Notes under the pieces: generated by a model | Databases searched by the model: none | What the model saw: only the letters and a program-made list of their open reading frames with translations | What the model was told of the DNA's origin: nothing | Source of the DNA: Heligmosomoides polygyrus polygyrus | Lineage: Eukaryota > Nematoda > Chromadorea > Rhabditida > Heligmosomidae | Length of the DNA: 64,000 nt | Direction of reading: 5' to 3' | Assembly: GCA_947396885.1 (NCBI GenBank) | Contig: OX377204.1 | Coordinates: forward strand, 21,025,706 to 21,089,705 | Position numbers and translations under genes: made by a program | In this document: in pieces, positions 51,361 through 62,300 of the stretch | Position numbering within the stretch: position 1 is the first letter of the stretch | Layout of the letters: the number at the start of each line of letters is the position of its first letter

Positions 51361-51715
51361 GGTTTGGAAGGTAAGTCGGCAGTATTGTCCCTTACCGACC
51401 CCGTGTGTCGAAAAAAATCGCCTGAGGGGTTATTTAAGGCACTGACTTGCAAGTATGGGTGGTGGGATCACGGTAATCGATTTCGCCCAAACTTGCCCAT
51501 TTCATACAGAGAGCTTTCGTAGCAGATCTTTTTTAGGAAGTGCGAAAATCCTGCATCACAAGGGAGTCGAACCGTAAAGCACCCCATCTCACCACATCGC
51601 TCCTCTCTCTCATGCGCCCTAACTGCTCGGCCGGCAGCGCAATTTCAACCCTACTTGAGCTCGCTCTCTTGTGACTGCCCCGCTCTGCATGGACCTAGAG
51701 GGCAAATGAGCCTGC

Positions 51716-52250
51716 TACGAAAATGGTCCATAACTCCGTTCGCAGATGGCACAGCAGAAACGGAACACATATTTGGAATCAGCGTTCGAAGCCGCATCCA
51801 GTGATATACGACACATCTCAAAGTCCCCTGGTCACCTAGTATCCTTCCCTTGTCAGTTCAGAAGTGCGACTGCACTCGACCATTCCTCAGTTAGAAAACT
51901 TGGGAACACAGGAACAAGGTGATTTCAAAGGGAGAGAAAATGAGAGTAGGCATCATTAACCCCATGTGCTATGCGTTTCAGACAGAAGCAGACGTCCGTC
52001 CACTAAAGGTATTCGTGAAGTCAGACGAAAGCCAGCAAGTCAGTGTTTTACTTTCGTAGAGAAACCTGTAACCAATTAACCGCCGCCGGAGGTATCAAGA
52101 CCGGGTTGGCCTAGATTGAAATCGAACGCCAACACGAATCGTCTGCGCAAAGCTGGCGGCGCCTTTTACACATTGCGCCACTCTCACCTCTCTATTAGGC
52201 TGCATAGCAATCCCCTACTAGCCTGAATTTCGCAATATGCATACATATCT
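51716..52250. other. no gene recognised
   Basis: About 535 bp; contains a possible tRNA-like scrap near 52090-52190 ('ggttggcctagattgaaatc'). Confidence 0.3.
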
Positions 52251-52530
52251 ACCCTTTCCACGTCAAATTGCACACTTCAAATCAAAACGAGCACTATTCT
52301 GGGAAAACCTGACGCTTTTGAAACAAAACTGATTTGCAAATCAGAGGGAGGGTCGCATAGATTAAAGGTTTTGGAGGTTTTTGAGGTGTTTCGAAAAGGT
52401 TACAATAATTTTTGGTGAGAGGAAATTTACTATAGCTTTCTTTTAAACTTTAATTCAGCTTCCGCCCCACTCCCCATATGTGGACGCACCGTTCGAAATT
52501 TTCTAGAATTTTAATTTTCAAGGAAGAATT
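52250..52530 (+). repeat. R4 dispersed repeat
   Basis: Reads 'acgtcaaattgcacacttca' and 'aaacctgacgcttttgaaac'. Confidence 0.55.
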
Positions 52531-52984
52531 GTGACCTACAGCTTATTTCAGATGACAGAAAGGCAGAAGTTTTTCAGCGTATTAAAATAAGACATCCCTC
52601 CAGGTACTCGACTAACCCCATGCGATTTTAATTGACTAATAATGTGAATTCTGCTTACTTTATATAATGAGGTCACGACCCTTTTCTACTGTTGTATTTC
52701 TACTATTGTTTTTGTTGCATTGTTGATAAGCGTAATACTCCACTCAAACATAATACTTGCTATCAATCAAATAAAAATCGCGACCAGTCAGACGAGGGAA
52801 TGTCGCGATCTATTCTTTTAACGAGCTAAAACATTGCTGACTCTCTGGATTATAAAATGAGTTCTGAAACAATATTTGTAACTGAAAAATAGACATTTCA
52901 TAGAACTTCAAACAGAGTGTTTACTTATTGATTTATTTAAAGTTTTCAAAGAAAATCGTACTAACAAATGACGCCTGTGAACTT

Positions 52985-53435
52985 ATGTCTGTGAACGATT
53001 CCCAACAAGACCTATAAAGTCTCGTAGGCCATCTAACGAGGAGCACTAGGGCGAAGTTCGTTTTTGCTGAGAGCCTCTGGCTGGTCCAAAAATGGCAAAA
53101 ATTCGTTGCCTAGTATTTCCTAGACGGAGGATTGAGGTACGTATCCCAACTAGTGTCAGCCATTTTGCCGCAACCACTTTAAACCAAATTCGTTCAAACT
53201 TTTCAATGTTAACAGAAATATGGGCCAGAACTTCTTTAGCACACAGGTTGACTCGTTGACCTTCACTCCACTTGAGCCTCTGGAAGTCGAACCGGATTTA
53301 CTAGGCGACGATTTTTGCCATTGTTTGGACCACTCAGTGGCAGCAGGAAAACCAACTTCACTCTTGTGCTCCTTGTTAGATGCCCTATAAGGCCATATTG
53401 GCCCGTCTCAGAACCGTAGGGGCAAACTCACAGAA
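52985..53435. repeat. foldback repeat, about 120-bp arms
   Basis: The left arm contains 'catctaacgaggagcactag' and the right arm its imperfect reverse complement ('aaggagcacaagagtgaagttgg' on the minus strand). Both also share 'caaaaatcgt/ttcgttgcctagta'. It is flanked on both sides by R4 halves (52860-52960 and 53455-53570), suggesting insertion into an R4 copy. Confidence 0.6.
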
Positions 53436-53619
53436 CTCCATGTAGGTTTTCTTCAAAAAAATTATTTTAACCTTCTTGGAGTCTCGAGATTAAAGTGGAA
53501 GCTCTTTTTGTTTGGAAGATGTTCAGTTTGACTTGAAACTCGTCCAATTTGACGTGACTCTCTGCGGGTCACCTCCGAGTGTTACTTGGAACATTAGCCT
53601 TGCTGTTCTCACGCATCTT

Positions 53620-54945
53620 GACGTCTCCTCCCGGAACTAACCAGTGAGGGGTCTCAGGCGTAGGTCTAAGCGGGGGAAATGGATAGTACTACGAGAGTCT
53701 CCGCCCTTCATATAGTAGAAAAACATGTTTCGTTTCGCTGAGTTCTCGAACCAAAAGAGCTACGGGCCCTCGAAGGCGAGTTTCAATAGCGTACCCTCAG
53801 CACGTGCCCACGTGCATGCATGCGAGCGCTGTTTTATAAGACACGGCGAATGGCCCTGGCGCAAGCGAGTCGGTGGCTCAATAGGTTGCAGGGTTGCTTC
53901 AAAGGTGCTGGAACGAGGTGTTCGACTCTCGTGTTTTGCATTGCTTTTGTATTTTTTCATAACCGCTGCCTCCTTCACCAATTTGCTTCCTTCACATCTC
54001 CTACACATTCATTTCACACTAAATTATCAAAGAGTCAGTTTCGTGATCAACACCCCATGACCGTGGCAGCACTAGTCATCCGCACCTGCTGTAACCTACT
54101 GTAATCAGCCGAAATTTCAAAAACGAATGTCAGATTCGTGATCAGCACCCCCAAATAACCCCCTCCTGGGAAAAGTTTGGTGAAAAAACTTTCTTGGACC
54201 TCTCTTCGACCTCTGGAGACGTGGAAGTGCAATAGTGCCTTCATGGCGATTTAAATCAGCTTACTTTTTGCACATCTCATACACATTTATTTCACTCCGA
54301 ATTCTCAAATAAGTGTTCACTTTGAGCCGTGCTTCACTCACTGCTCTCACTTTCTGTACTATACAAAGTTTTGTATTTTTCAGCGAATCTTGAACAGTGA
54401 CTTCACAGCAGGTACAGGTTACAGCAGGTACGGGATGACCACGGCTGTCGAGGTCATAATCACCGATTTTGCCCAAACTTCTCCCAGACGGGTTATTTGG
54501 GGGTGCTGATCACGAACCTGACATTCGATTTTGAAATCTCGGCTGATTAAGGTAGGCTACAGCAGGTACGGGTGACTAGGGCTGTCGAGGTCGTGGACTG
54601 TTGATCACAAATCTGGGGCGTTCCGTTATGAAAAAATGCAAAAGCAGTGCGTAGCATGGGAGTCGAACATCCGGTCTAGCACCTCGAAAACGGCCCCGTA
54701 ACCCGCTGAGCCACCGACTCAATTGCCCCACATCCTTCCGCCGCTTCCTAGTGTGCGCACGCATGCAGTTGGGCACATGCTGACAGTGGAGTACTGTACC
54801 CCGCGTTCGAGGGCCCGTAGCTCTTTTGGTTCAAGGACTCAGCAACAACGAAGCATGTTTTTCTACTACATGAAGGGTGGAGATTCTCGTAGTACTATCC
54901 ATTTCCCCCATTCAGACCTAAGACCCTTCCCTGTAAGCTTCTTAA
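53620..54945. mobile_element. R2 foldback with tRNA-like modules
   Basis: Arms (about 53620-53960 and 54590-54945) share 'atggatagtactacgaga', 'aaccaaaagagctacgggcc' and a tRNA-like module ('gagtcggtggctcaataggt', then 'gaggtgttcgactctcgtg' on the left). The middle carries R1 cores at 54035, 54110 and 54490 in alternating orientation. Confidence 0.7.
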
Positions 54946-55857
54946 TATGTATGTTACAATTTGTCGCAGATACGATTTTGGTACTATCTTTTGGCTTTTA
55001 ACTTTTGGCTTTTGGAAAAGCACGAAATACGCATTTTCGGCTGCTTTTTGATAGTATTTTTCGAACCGCGCGTTTAAGAAAATAGATCCGATATTTGGGA
55101 TTAGCATCGAATGATCTCTCTGATACAGTGAAAAGCGCCCAGTAAATATTTAAAATGTTGACTCGATTAGCTATACTCAGGATGCGACCTTCGGGTAAAG
55201 ATATGTCTCGCAAGTGAGGGGGTTCGCAACGGCGACCAGAATATATGTAGTAGAATCAACATTTTAATAATTTACTGGGCGTTTTTCAATTCATCGCCAG
55301 ATCACTCGATGCTGGTCCCAAATACCGGATTAATTTTCTAAAGCGGGCGGTTGGAAGACCGCTATAAAAACGCCTTTTCCGCCCAAAAACCTAGAGATAT
55401 GGCCGGTATTGCACCTCTTACAAAGCCCCAAAGATTTCTGAGTCCAAGGCTTCACATTCAGCTGATTGAAAGTGACTTTATGCCACTTTGCGGGCGAAAG
55501 ATTAAGATCAAACGCGATTTTTCCGTTTAATGCAAGCTTGACTTAACCAGACCGGTTATGAATTCCGCGCCGGCTGGTCGTGTCCCGCGATCAAAGGCGC
55601 CGCTCCCGCTGTTCTTGCTGTTATGTCTCACAGATCAGTGCAACTAATCAACAAGATCCACCGACGAACAGCGCCGCCGGGGCACTTCCGAGACAACGCC
55701 TCGCTTGTTTGTCCGTGCATCGGATGTGAGGTGACGCAACTGCAATCATGTTCTATCACAGAAAAAACTGGATGCGCGATAGCGGCGGCTCGCTTTTCAT
55801 GCGACGATCCTATCGTTAGCCTCTATCCTATCTACTCGCCCTATTCGATCATCCTCC

Positions 55858-55888
<31 letters not shown>

Positions 55889-55949
55889 GCAGTGCATGGA
55901 ATCACAACCCTAACACAACAACCGAGAAAGAAGTTCGTTGGCCGCCGGC
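54946..55949. other. upstream region of the beta-lactamase-like gene
   Basis: Contains an imperfect inverted pair (55070-55150 and 55255-55345) sharing 'agtaaataNtt.aaaatgttga' and 'aaNagcgcccagt'. A (GCTGCT)n-type run at 55858-55890 lies about 60 bp before the proposed ATG. No clear TATA box was found. Confidence 0.35.
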
Positions 55950-56371
55950 ATGCTGCTTCGTCTGGCCGCCGTACTCTGCTGCAGCTCGGCCGCCCTCGTG
56001 CACTATCAGCTCTCGGATGTGTGGAAACGACGAGAACGGGAAGGCATGCACCTCTTTCCCACACTCTCCTCCATTGTGTATCCGGAATTTGTCGGTTTTC
56101 CGCACGAGACCGGCACCAGTCGCGTTCGTATGTCCTACGACGAGGTGGAGGAGTTCGCCGCGAAGCTGAACGGCACCGAGGTCACTTCCGTCTGCTCCTA
56201 TGAGTACCTGGGCACCACGTTCTATGTGGTGAACACCGACAAATCCAGCGGTGATGAGGTGGAGTTCTCGCTGAACTTGACAATGGAGGAGTTGGAGACG
56301 ACCACCGAGGAGATGCTGCTTCGACGTCTGAAGCCCTCCAATATTTGCCGCGGTCGAGATGGACGCTTTCA
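55950..56371 (+). CDS. beta-lactamase-like gene, exon 1 (signal peptide)
   Basis: 140 codons plus two bases. The signal peptide is followed by RVRMSYDEVEEFAAKLNGTE and YLGTTFYVVNTDKSSGDEVE, a mixed alpha/beta segment with N-glycosylation sites (NGT, NLT). It ends TTTCA with donor GTGAGT. Codon use and GC content are clearly higher than in the flanks, supporting real coding. The next exon is 3.2 kb away; further small exons may hide in that intron. Confidence 0.8.
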
Positions 56372-59300
56372 GTGAGTAGATTACATCTATTTAGGGGTGG
56401 TGATAACTAGAATTCCATAGCGTCCTAATCTGTTTCATTTCGTTAAGTGTTTGAGCACGAGAAAATAATGTGGCTAAAAACCGTAACCAAACGCGCATGT
56501 GTTCAACGTTTTATTGGGCGCGCCATGCATTCTGTTTGCATCCTGAAAGTCCTTTAAATGCATGTTTCTCCTGTACAATAACATATGCTTTAGTGCTACT
56601 CGGCCCCATCTCACCTCAGCGTGATGGCTTGGTTTAGCCCAATCGCGAAATGATTCAAAAAACATGAATATAACTGCAGCCTCCCAACAACAGTATCGTA
56701 TAATATGTACTCCCTTGCTATCATTTCGGTGACTCATGTTCATATACCTTAATGCCGTAAATATTTGGTTAAAATGAGAATAATGTCGCTTTCGATCCTC
56801 CATTTTCAACCACCTGCGGAAAGAGAAATTTCTAAAATGATTTTTTAAGGAGAAGGAGTGTTTATAGCAAACTGTTAAACACTATGGAGACATATACTAT
56901 TTTTCGTCAAATTAAGCACTTTTCAAACCAAACTGGACACTTTTCATAACAACTGGAATGGAAAAGTGTCCAACCCGACGAAATTTGAAATGGTATATGT
57001 ATATAGAGCATTTTCAAATTAAACTGGACACTTTTCATTTTGAACCGAACATTTTTCAGGCAAAAATGAACATCTAAATTCGAGATAGACAACAGAGATT
57101 TATAACAAAGACAAAAAATCTTTGTTTCAAAAAAATTGTAAAAAAAAAACACTGTGGGTGTCTTAAGAGGCGGTCCACCTAGTGTCTCTTCTGCAACTAG
57201 TACCTTCACCATATCTAAAACAGACTTACGTTTACTCATACGGTACAGTGAACATTTATCTGCGTTGAAGGTTTTCAAGAAGTGTTTGGACGAATTTCTT
57301 GCATTTCATAGAGGAAAGGAAGGAACCTTCATTCTACACTTGCATCAAAAGTTCTTATACAGGACCTTCTATGAAGAAAAGTGTACACTTTTCGAATGAA
57401 CTCAGAACTGCAACTGCCTTGACTAAAACAGAGACTTAGATGTACCTGTAAATTTATTGTCATCCAGCATGTCATGATAGGCGGGGCGCGTGTAGCGCAG
57501 TCGGAGGAGGCGCGACTGTCGCGTGCACCCGATACCAGGTTCCTGGTTCGGATTTCCCGCCCAGGCCAACCAAGCCTTCCATCCCTCCGGGGTCGGTGAA
57601 TTGGTACCAGACTTGTCTGGGAAGGATAAAGCGCTGACTTGTTCATCGGCTGGCCACCGCAAGTCATTGTATGGCCAAATACGCATTCATATCGCCTCCA
57701 CGACATCCCGTAGAAGTAGAATGCGCTGGCGCATCCCAGAAGGGATTGAGTAACGCCGTCCTTTATCCTTATCCTTTATGTCATGATAATCCTAAAAACG
57801 TTGATTGAGGCCAAGTGATACGATTATTGTGTTTACTCCACAGTGCAGTTACTTATTTCTTAAGAGACTCCATGAATGTTAATTTTCAATAATAAAAAGT
57901 TCATAAGGATAACGTCGAAGGATAAAGCACGCCACTATTCGATCCCTTTGCGGGTTGTGCCACGCATTCTACTTCTAAGGAATGTCGTACAGGCGATTTC
58001 GAAAGTGACAGAAGGCGAAGGAATGGAAGGCCTTAAGGCCCATGAATTTAAAAGATAAAGAACGGTCCTGATCAACACCTCTCAAGATACGCCACGCATT
58101 CTACTTCTACGGGATGTCTTGAAAACCATTTGAATGTGTATTTGGCTTATACTGTGATTTGCGTTATTATTATTATTGTATTTATTGCAGCCAATAACAA
58201 CGGAGATTACAAAAAAGACCTACAATAAGAGATCTACGATTGACTATGGATCTGAAAAAAGTGGCAGTGCTTGGAGTGGTATTTGTTGTTGTCAAAGAGT
58301 AGCCCGCCTTTCTATTATATTGGAAGAGAATAACTCGTGAAGCCGTGCGTGAAGCTGTTGAACATGCAAAATGAACATAAGGCTTACATACGATTCTTTC
58401 CGAGATCACGTCTCGCATGCCAATTATAAGCTGTGCAGGTCTACGACCTTCTAAGCACACGACTCCAAGGTGGGCCCTGTATCTCAAAGGCCTCTTTAAA
58501 CTGGTACGCACCTCAGGCGGTAGCATTGAAGGGAGCATATTTAAACGCGCGAGCGAAGAACGTCAATACGGAGTATGAGAATCTTTAAAACAAGTTTTAA
58601 ATTTGATCAGAAACAGAACAAAATGTTGTTACAGGATGTTTTGTTGCGGTCAAAACTCTTGCACCGGGCGGGACTCGAACCCGCATCTTCTGCTTTCCGG
58701 GCAGCGATGTTCGCCTTACACCACCGGCGCTGCTTGACCGCACGTAACATCCGCGATATCCTCGAGGCCTTTCAGCACCCACCCGTGATACGGGTGCGTT
58801 CAAACAGCGCCGGTGGTGTAAGGCGAACATCGCTGCCCGGAAAACAGAAGATGCGGGTTCGAGTCCCGCCTGGCGCAAAAGTTTTGACCGCAACAAAACA
58901 TCCTTTAACAACATATAGCCTCTCTACCAGCCGCTCCAGGCTTAAGCAAATGTGTTCAGAACAAAAACCCATAAACTAATGCACAAAAGAATAAGGACTT
59001 GTAAAAGGCGTTGGTAGACAATCCACAGAAATGAACTATGGGAAATAACTAGGGACTTAATGAGCTGGCAGAAACGGTAGGATCATTTCTGTAGAATTTC
59101 TGTGGATTGGATATGGATATTTTCGAATCGAAATTTCTATTTTAACAACAATTCTTTATTCTTAACGCTATTCTTCTAGAATCTAGCAGTACACGTTTTG
59201 CGTTGTAATTTTATATTATTTAAATAACAAATATTATTTTAAGGCGGCGAAAATTGTGAAGAAAGTGACAAAACGAACCGCTAAAGTTTGCTTTTGCTTC

Positions 59301-62300
59301 TCCATTTTATTCAAGTTTACAAAATAAGGGAATACTGATGAATACAACACTCTCATCAACGAGAATTGAGTCGTTAAGCTCAAAGGGCCAAAGCCTTCAC
59401 TACTCGTCCAAAAGCTGGCTTTTAGTTCCATTTTGAAAAGGACTTTTTTTGCTTGAAGATAAAGTTTTCAAAAATTTTGCAAAGCACATTTAAGTTATGT
59501 GAATTATATGTAGTTAATGGGCCACGCACCAAGGAACAAAGAATATTTCAGAGCGGTTTGGCGTGGCTCCAAACGATATCTTCGACACTATATCGTGCAA
59601 GAAGGTACCCTTGACACGATACTTCGCGAAGACTCGAAACATGGACGACAAGGATACTATCCTGCTTCGATTCAGGTAAAAGAATGTGATCCTCTGAGAA
59701 AAAGAGCACAGTCATCACCTGCACAACGCTCTCAGGTCTATCGCGCCGAGAACCAGACAACAGCGCTCGTCATCTGGGAGAAAGGCTACGGCGTAAGGTA
59801 GGTCAGCAGCATGAAACCCGTCGTTAATGTACTTTAAGAGAGTTCCACTAAGGTATCGCATCCAGTCCGGATCCCATTTGTCCTTCATGGACGAGGAAAT
59901 GGAGCGTACTCAGATGAAGCCTTACGCCGTTGCCGCTCTTCCAGGGTTACCTTAGCTTCGTTCACCGTTCTCTCCGATCCCCTCCAATGGCGTTTCATTC
60001 ACTTTGGCACCCTCCTTTCCAGGAAAACTCTGCGACTTCCCACGAAGTACTTTGTAATTTGGCGATCGGACGACTTCGCGTGGAAGAAGAGAGTCATTCC
60101 GCGTTCCTCTCTGCCTGATCCGACACTAACGAACGTGACGGAGCTGGACGACGCTGTGGAGAAAGAGGTTGGTCCAAAGCTAGAGCAATCGAAAGCCACT
60201 CCTTCTTCTATTGTGATCTTGCAGATGAGGATCCTTAATGTGCCATCGCTGTCGATTTGTATCTATAGAAGAGGAGTGCGGGTACTTTCGGTCTCCTATG
60301 GATATTCTGACTTGCGAACGGAGACAAGGGTGAGACGGTCTGGAGTTTTACAATAGGTTTTACATATAATACATTGAAATCCCTAAGAGTTTTAAGTTTC
60401 AAAACTGCGTGAACCAATTTGGTGCGACAAGTATGTAAGAGTCGACGATTCACGATCACCTCGGCTTTGTTGGACGTCAGTTTTCTGAAGCTGATTCAGT
60501 GGCCATTAAATTCGCGTCGTAGCATCTGAAATTTCGTGAATCGCTCGGCCGATGCTGATTGTTTTGCGGACGTTGAACGCGTAATAGCGCAGTCCGAATA
60601 GGAGCGGCTGCTGTGTTCACTTGATCCCAGGTTCTTAGCTCGGATTTTTGGCTCAGTCCAAACAACCCTTCATTACTCAGAGTCCGGTAAAATAATAACA
60701 GACTTGTATGTTGAGGATAAAACACTGACGTGTTCATCGGCTAACCAACACAAGTCATTGTATGGCCAAATACGCATTCAAACCACCTCCCCAACATCCC
60801 GTAGAAGTAGAATGCCTGCTGCGTTCCAAAAGACGTTGATCAGGACAGTTCTCAATTCTGTAGGTTCAACTAAGAACTTCCGTTTTTCTTCCAGGCCACA
60901 CCAAAAGACCTCTATCGGATCGCATCGATCAGCAAAACAATCACCGCAATGGGTATCGCCGAGCTGGTCAACCGGCGACTGCTGGACCTTAATGCGAAGG
61001 TGTTTGGAGTGAAAGGTGAAGCGGTGCTCTCGAAAACAGGAAGGTTCTGGCCCTTGAGCCAGGGACGGGCGTTAAGCTTTGGGCGTTTAATTTTTAGCAT
61101 TTTTAACAAAAATTTCCCATCAAATCGTTGAAAAATAAGGTGTCTGGGTGCTACAGTTCTAATAAAAAGATCTGGAAGGCTTTTCACATACCATTTTTGC
61201 GTGAAGAGAGATACCTTAAGTCGAATAATTGTTTTTAGCAATTTTTTAGAAAAAATTTCTATCAAGTCGTTAAAGAAATACAACTGGCTGGGTGCTACTG
61301 CTTTAATGAAAAGATCTAAATCTAAATTTAGAATTAAATTTCCGCATATCATTTTCACGACAAAAGGACACCTTTCAAAGTAAAGCGGACACCTCTGCAA
61401 TCAAATTGGACACCTTACAGAGCAAAACGACGATTTCTAATTTTTATTCTTCTAGCTATAGAAATGGTTTTGAGTTTATTTGAAAGCAAAAAAGAGCAAT
61501 TTTGTAACGACTTGTCCTATAACAGCCCATTTCGCGAATGTGAACAGCACGAGCAGGTGGGAACGCGCCAGCCAATCAGGCCACATCGGAAGGGCGCGTC
61601 ATTCAGAAAGCACGTGTAGAAGGAGGAATCCCATTTGATTGGCCTGTTTTCATTCAGAGCTCTGCTTAGCGGCGGCGCGGTCCCATCTGGCAATACCGCT
61701 CACATTTACAACACAATTTTTTGGTTGTTTAAAACGGATGGTTCCCTGAGCTTTATATTCTCTTTTCGATTTATGTGACTGCTTGAAGCTCGAAGTTGAT
61801 CTTTATTGGTGACAACGTTTCGGACATAAGCCCTTCTTCAGGTCAGATTTTATCAATTTTTAACCAAAAATTTATCCTGAACTCCTTCAAAAGGCCTAGA
61901 TTAATTCTCAAAGCGTCCATATTGATTCGCAAGGTGTTCAGCTTGATCTCAAAGGTCTACTGTTTGCTTTAGAGGTCTAGTTCCACGTTAAAATGGCATA
62001 CTTTGATTCCAGCCTCCAATTTTCCTACTTATAGCGTTTTTTCTTTCTTGAAAACTTCCTTCAAGTACTACTAGGTTGAAGCATACAAGCGTATTGCTAG
62101 ATCATCGTTCCACTGCATGTTTTGGTCTGGAAAAAACTTCAAAATAGAGGCATAGATTCCTGCCGCCAGCTACGGTAGTGCTCCATTCGACTTTTGAACG
62201 AGGTTCTTGTTGAATTGGAAAGTTTTTCAGGTGCATTCCTAATCGGTAGGAGCCAACATCAATAAAAACTAGGAGGAAAAATGGTAACTCAAACCTAAAA

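Larger units (their letters stand above)
50180..51715. mobile_element. inverted-repeat element with tRNA-like arms and pogo-like core
   Basis: The left arm (50180-50400) and right arm (51500-51715) are reverse complements; each contains 'agcgagctcaagtagggttg', a tRNA-like module (left: 'gcgcgggggtagagaggagc', then 'tatggttcgactcccctg') and a tail 'gcacttcctaaaa'. Between them lie a Helitron-like insertion (50486-50896) and a DDE transposase remnant (50900-51360). Confidence 0.7.

Noticed and set aside
53820..54104. Open frame with possible secretion signal
   Set aside because: It lies entirely within the tRNA-module arm of the R2 foldback.
55858..55890. Poly-glutamine or poly-alanine coding repeat (GCTGCT run)
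   Set aside because: It is upstream of the best ATG and in no supported frame; treated as 5' untranslated or promoter sequence.
58575..58979. Pair of mirror-image open frames containing LLHRAGLEPASSAFRAAM
   Set aside because: Both derive from the inverted tRNA-like SINE units; 'RAGLEPASS' is the common mistranslation of a tRNA T-arm region.
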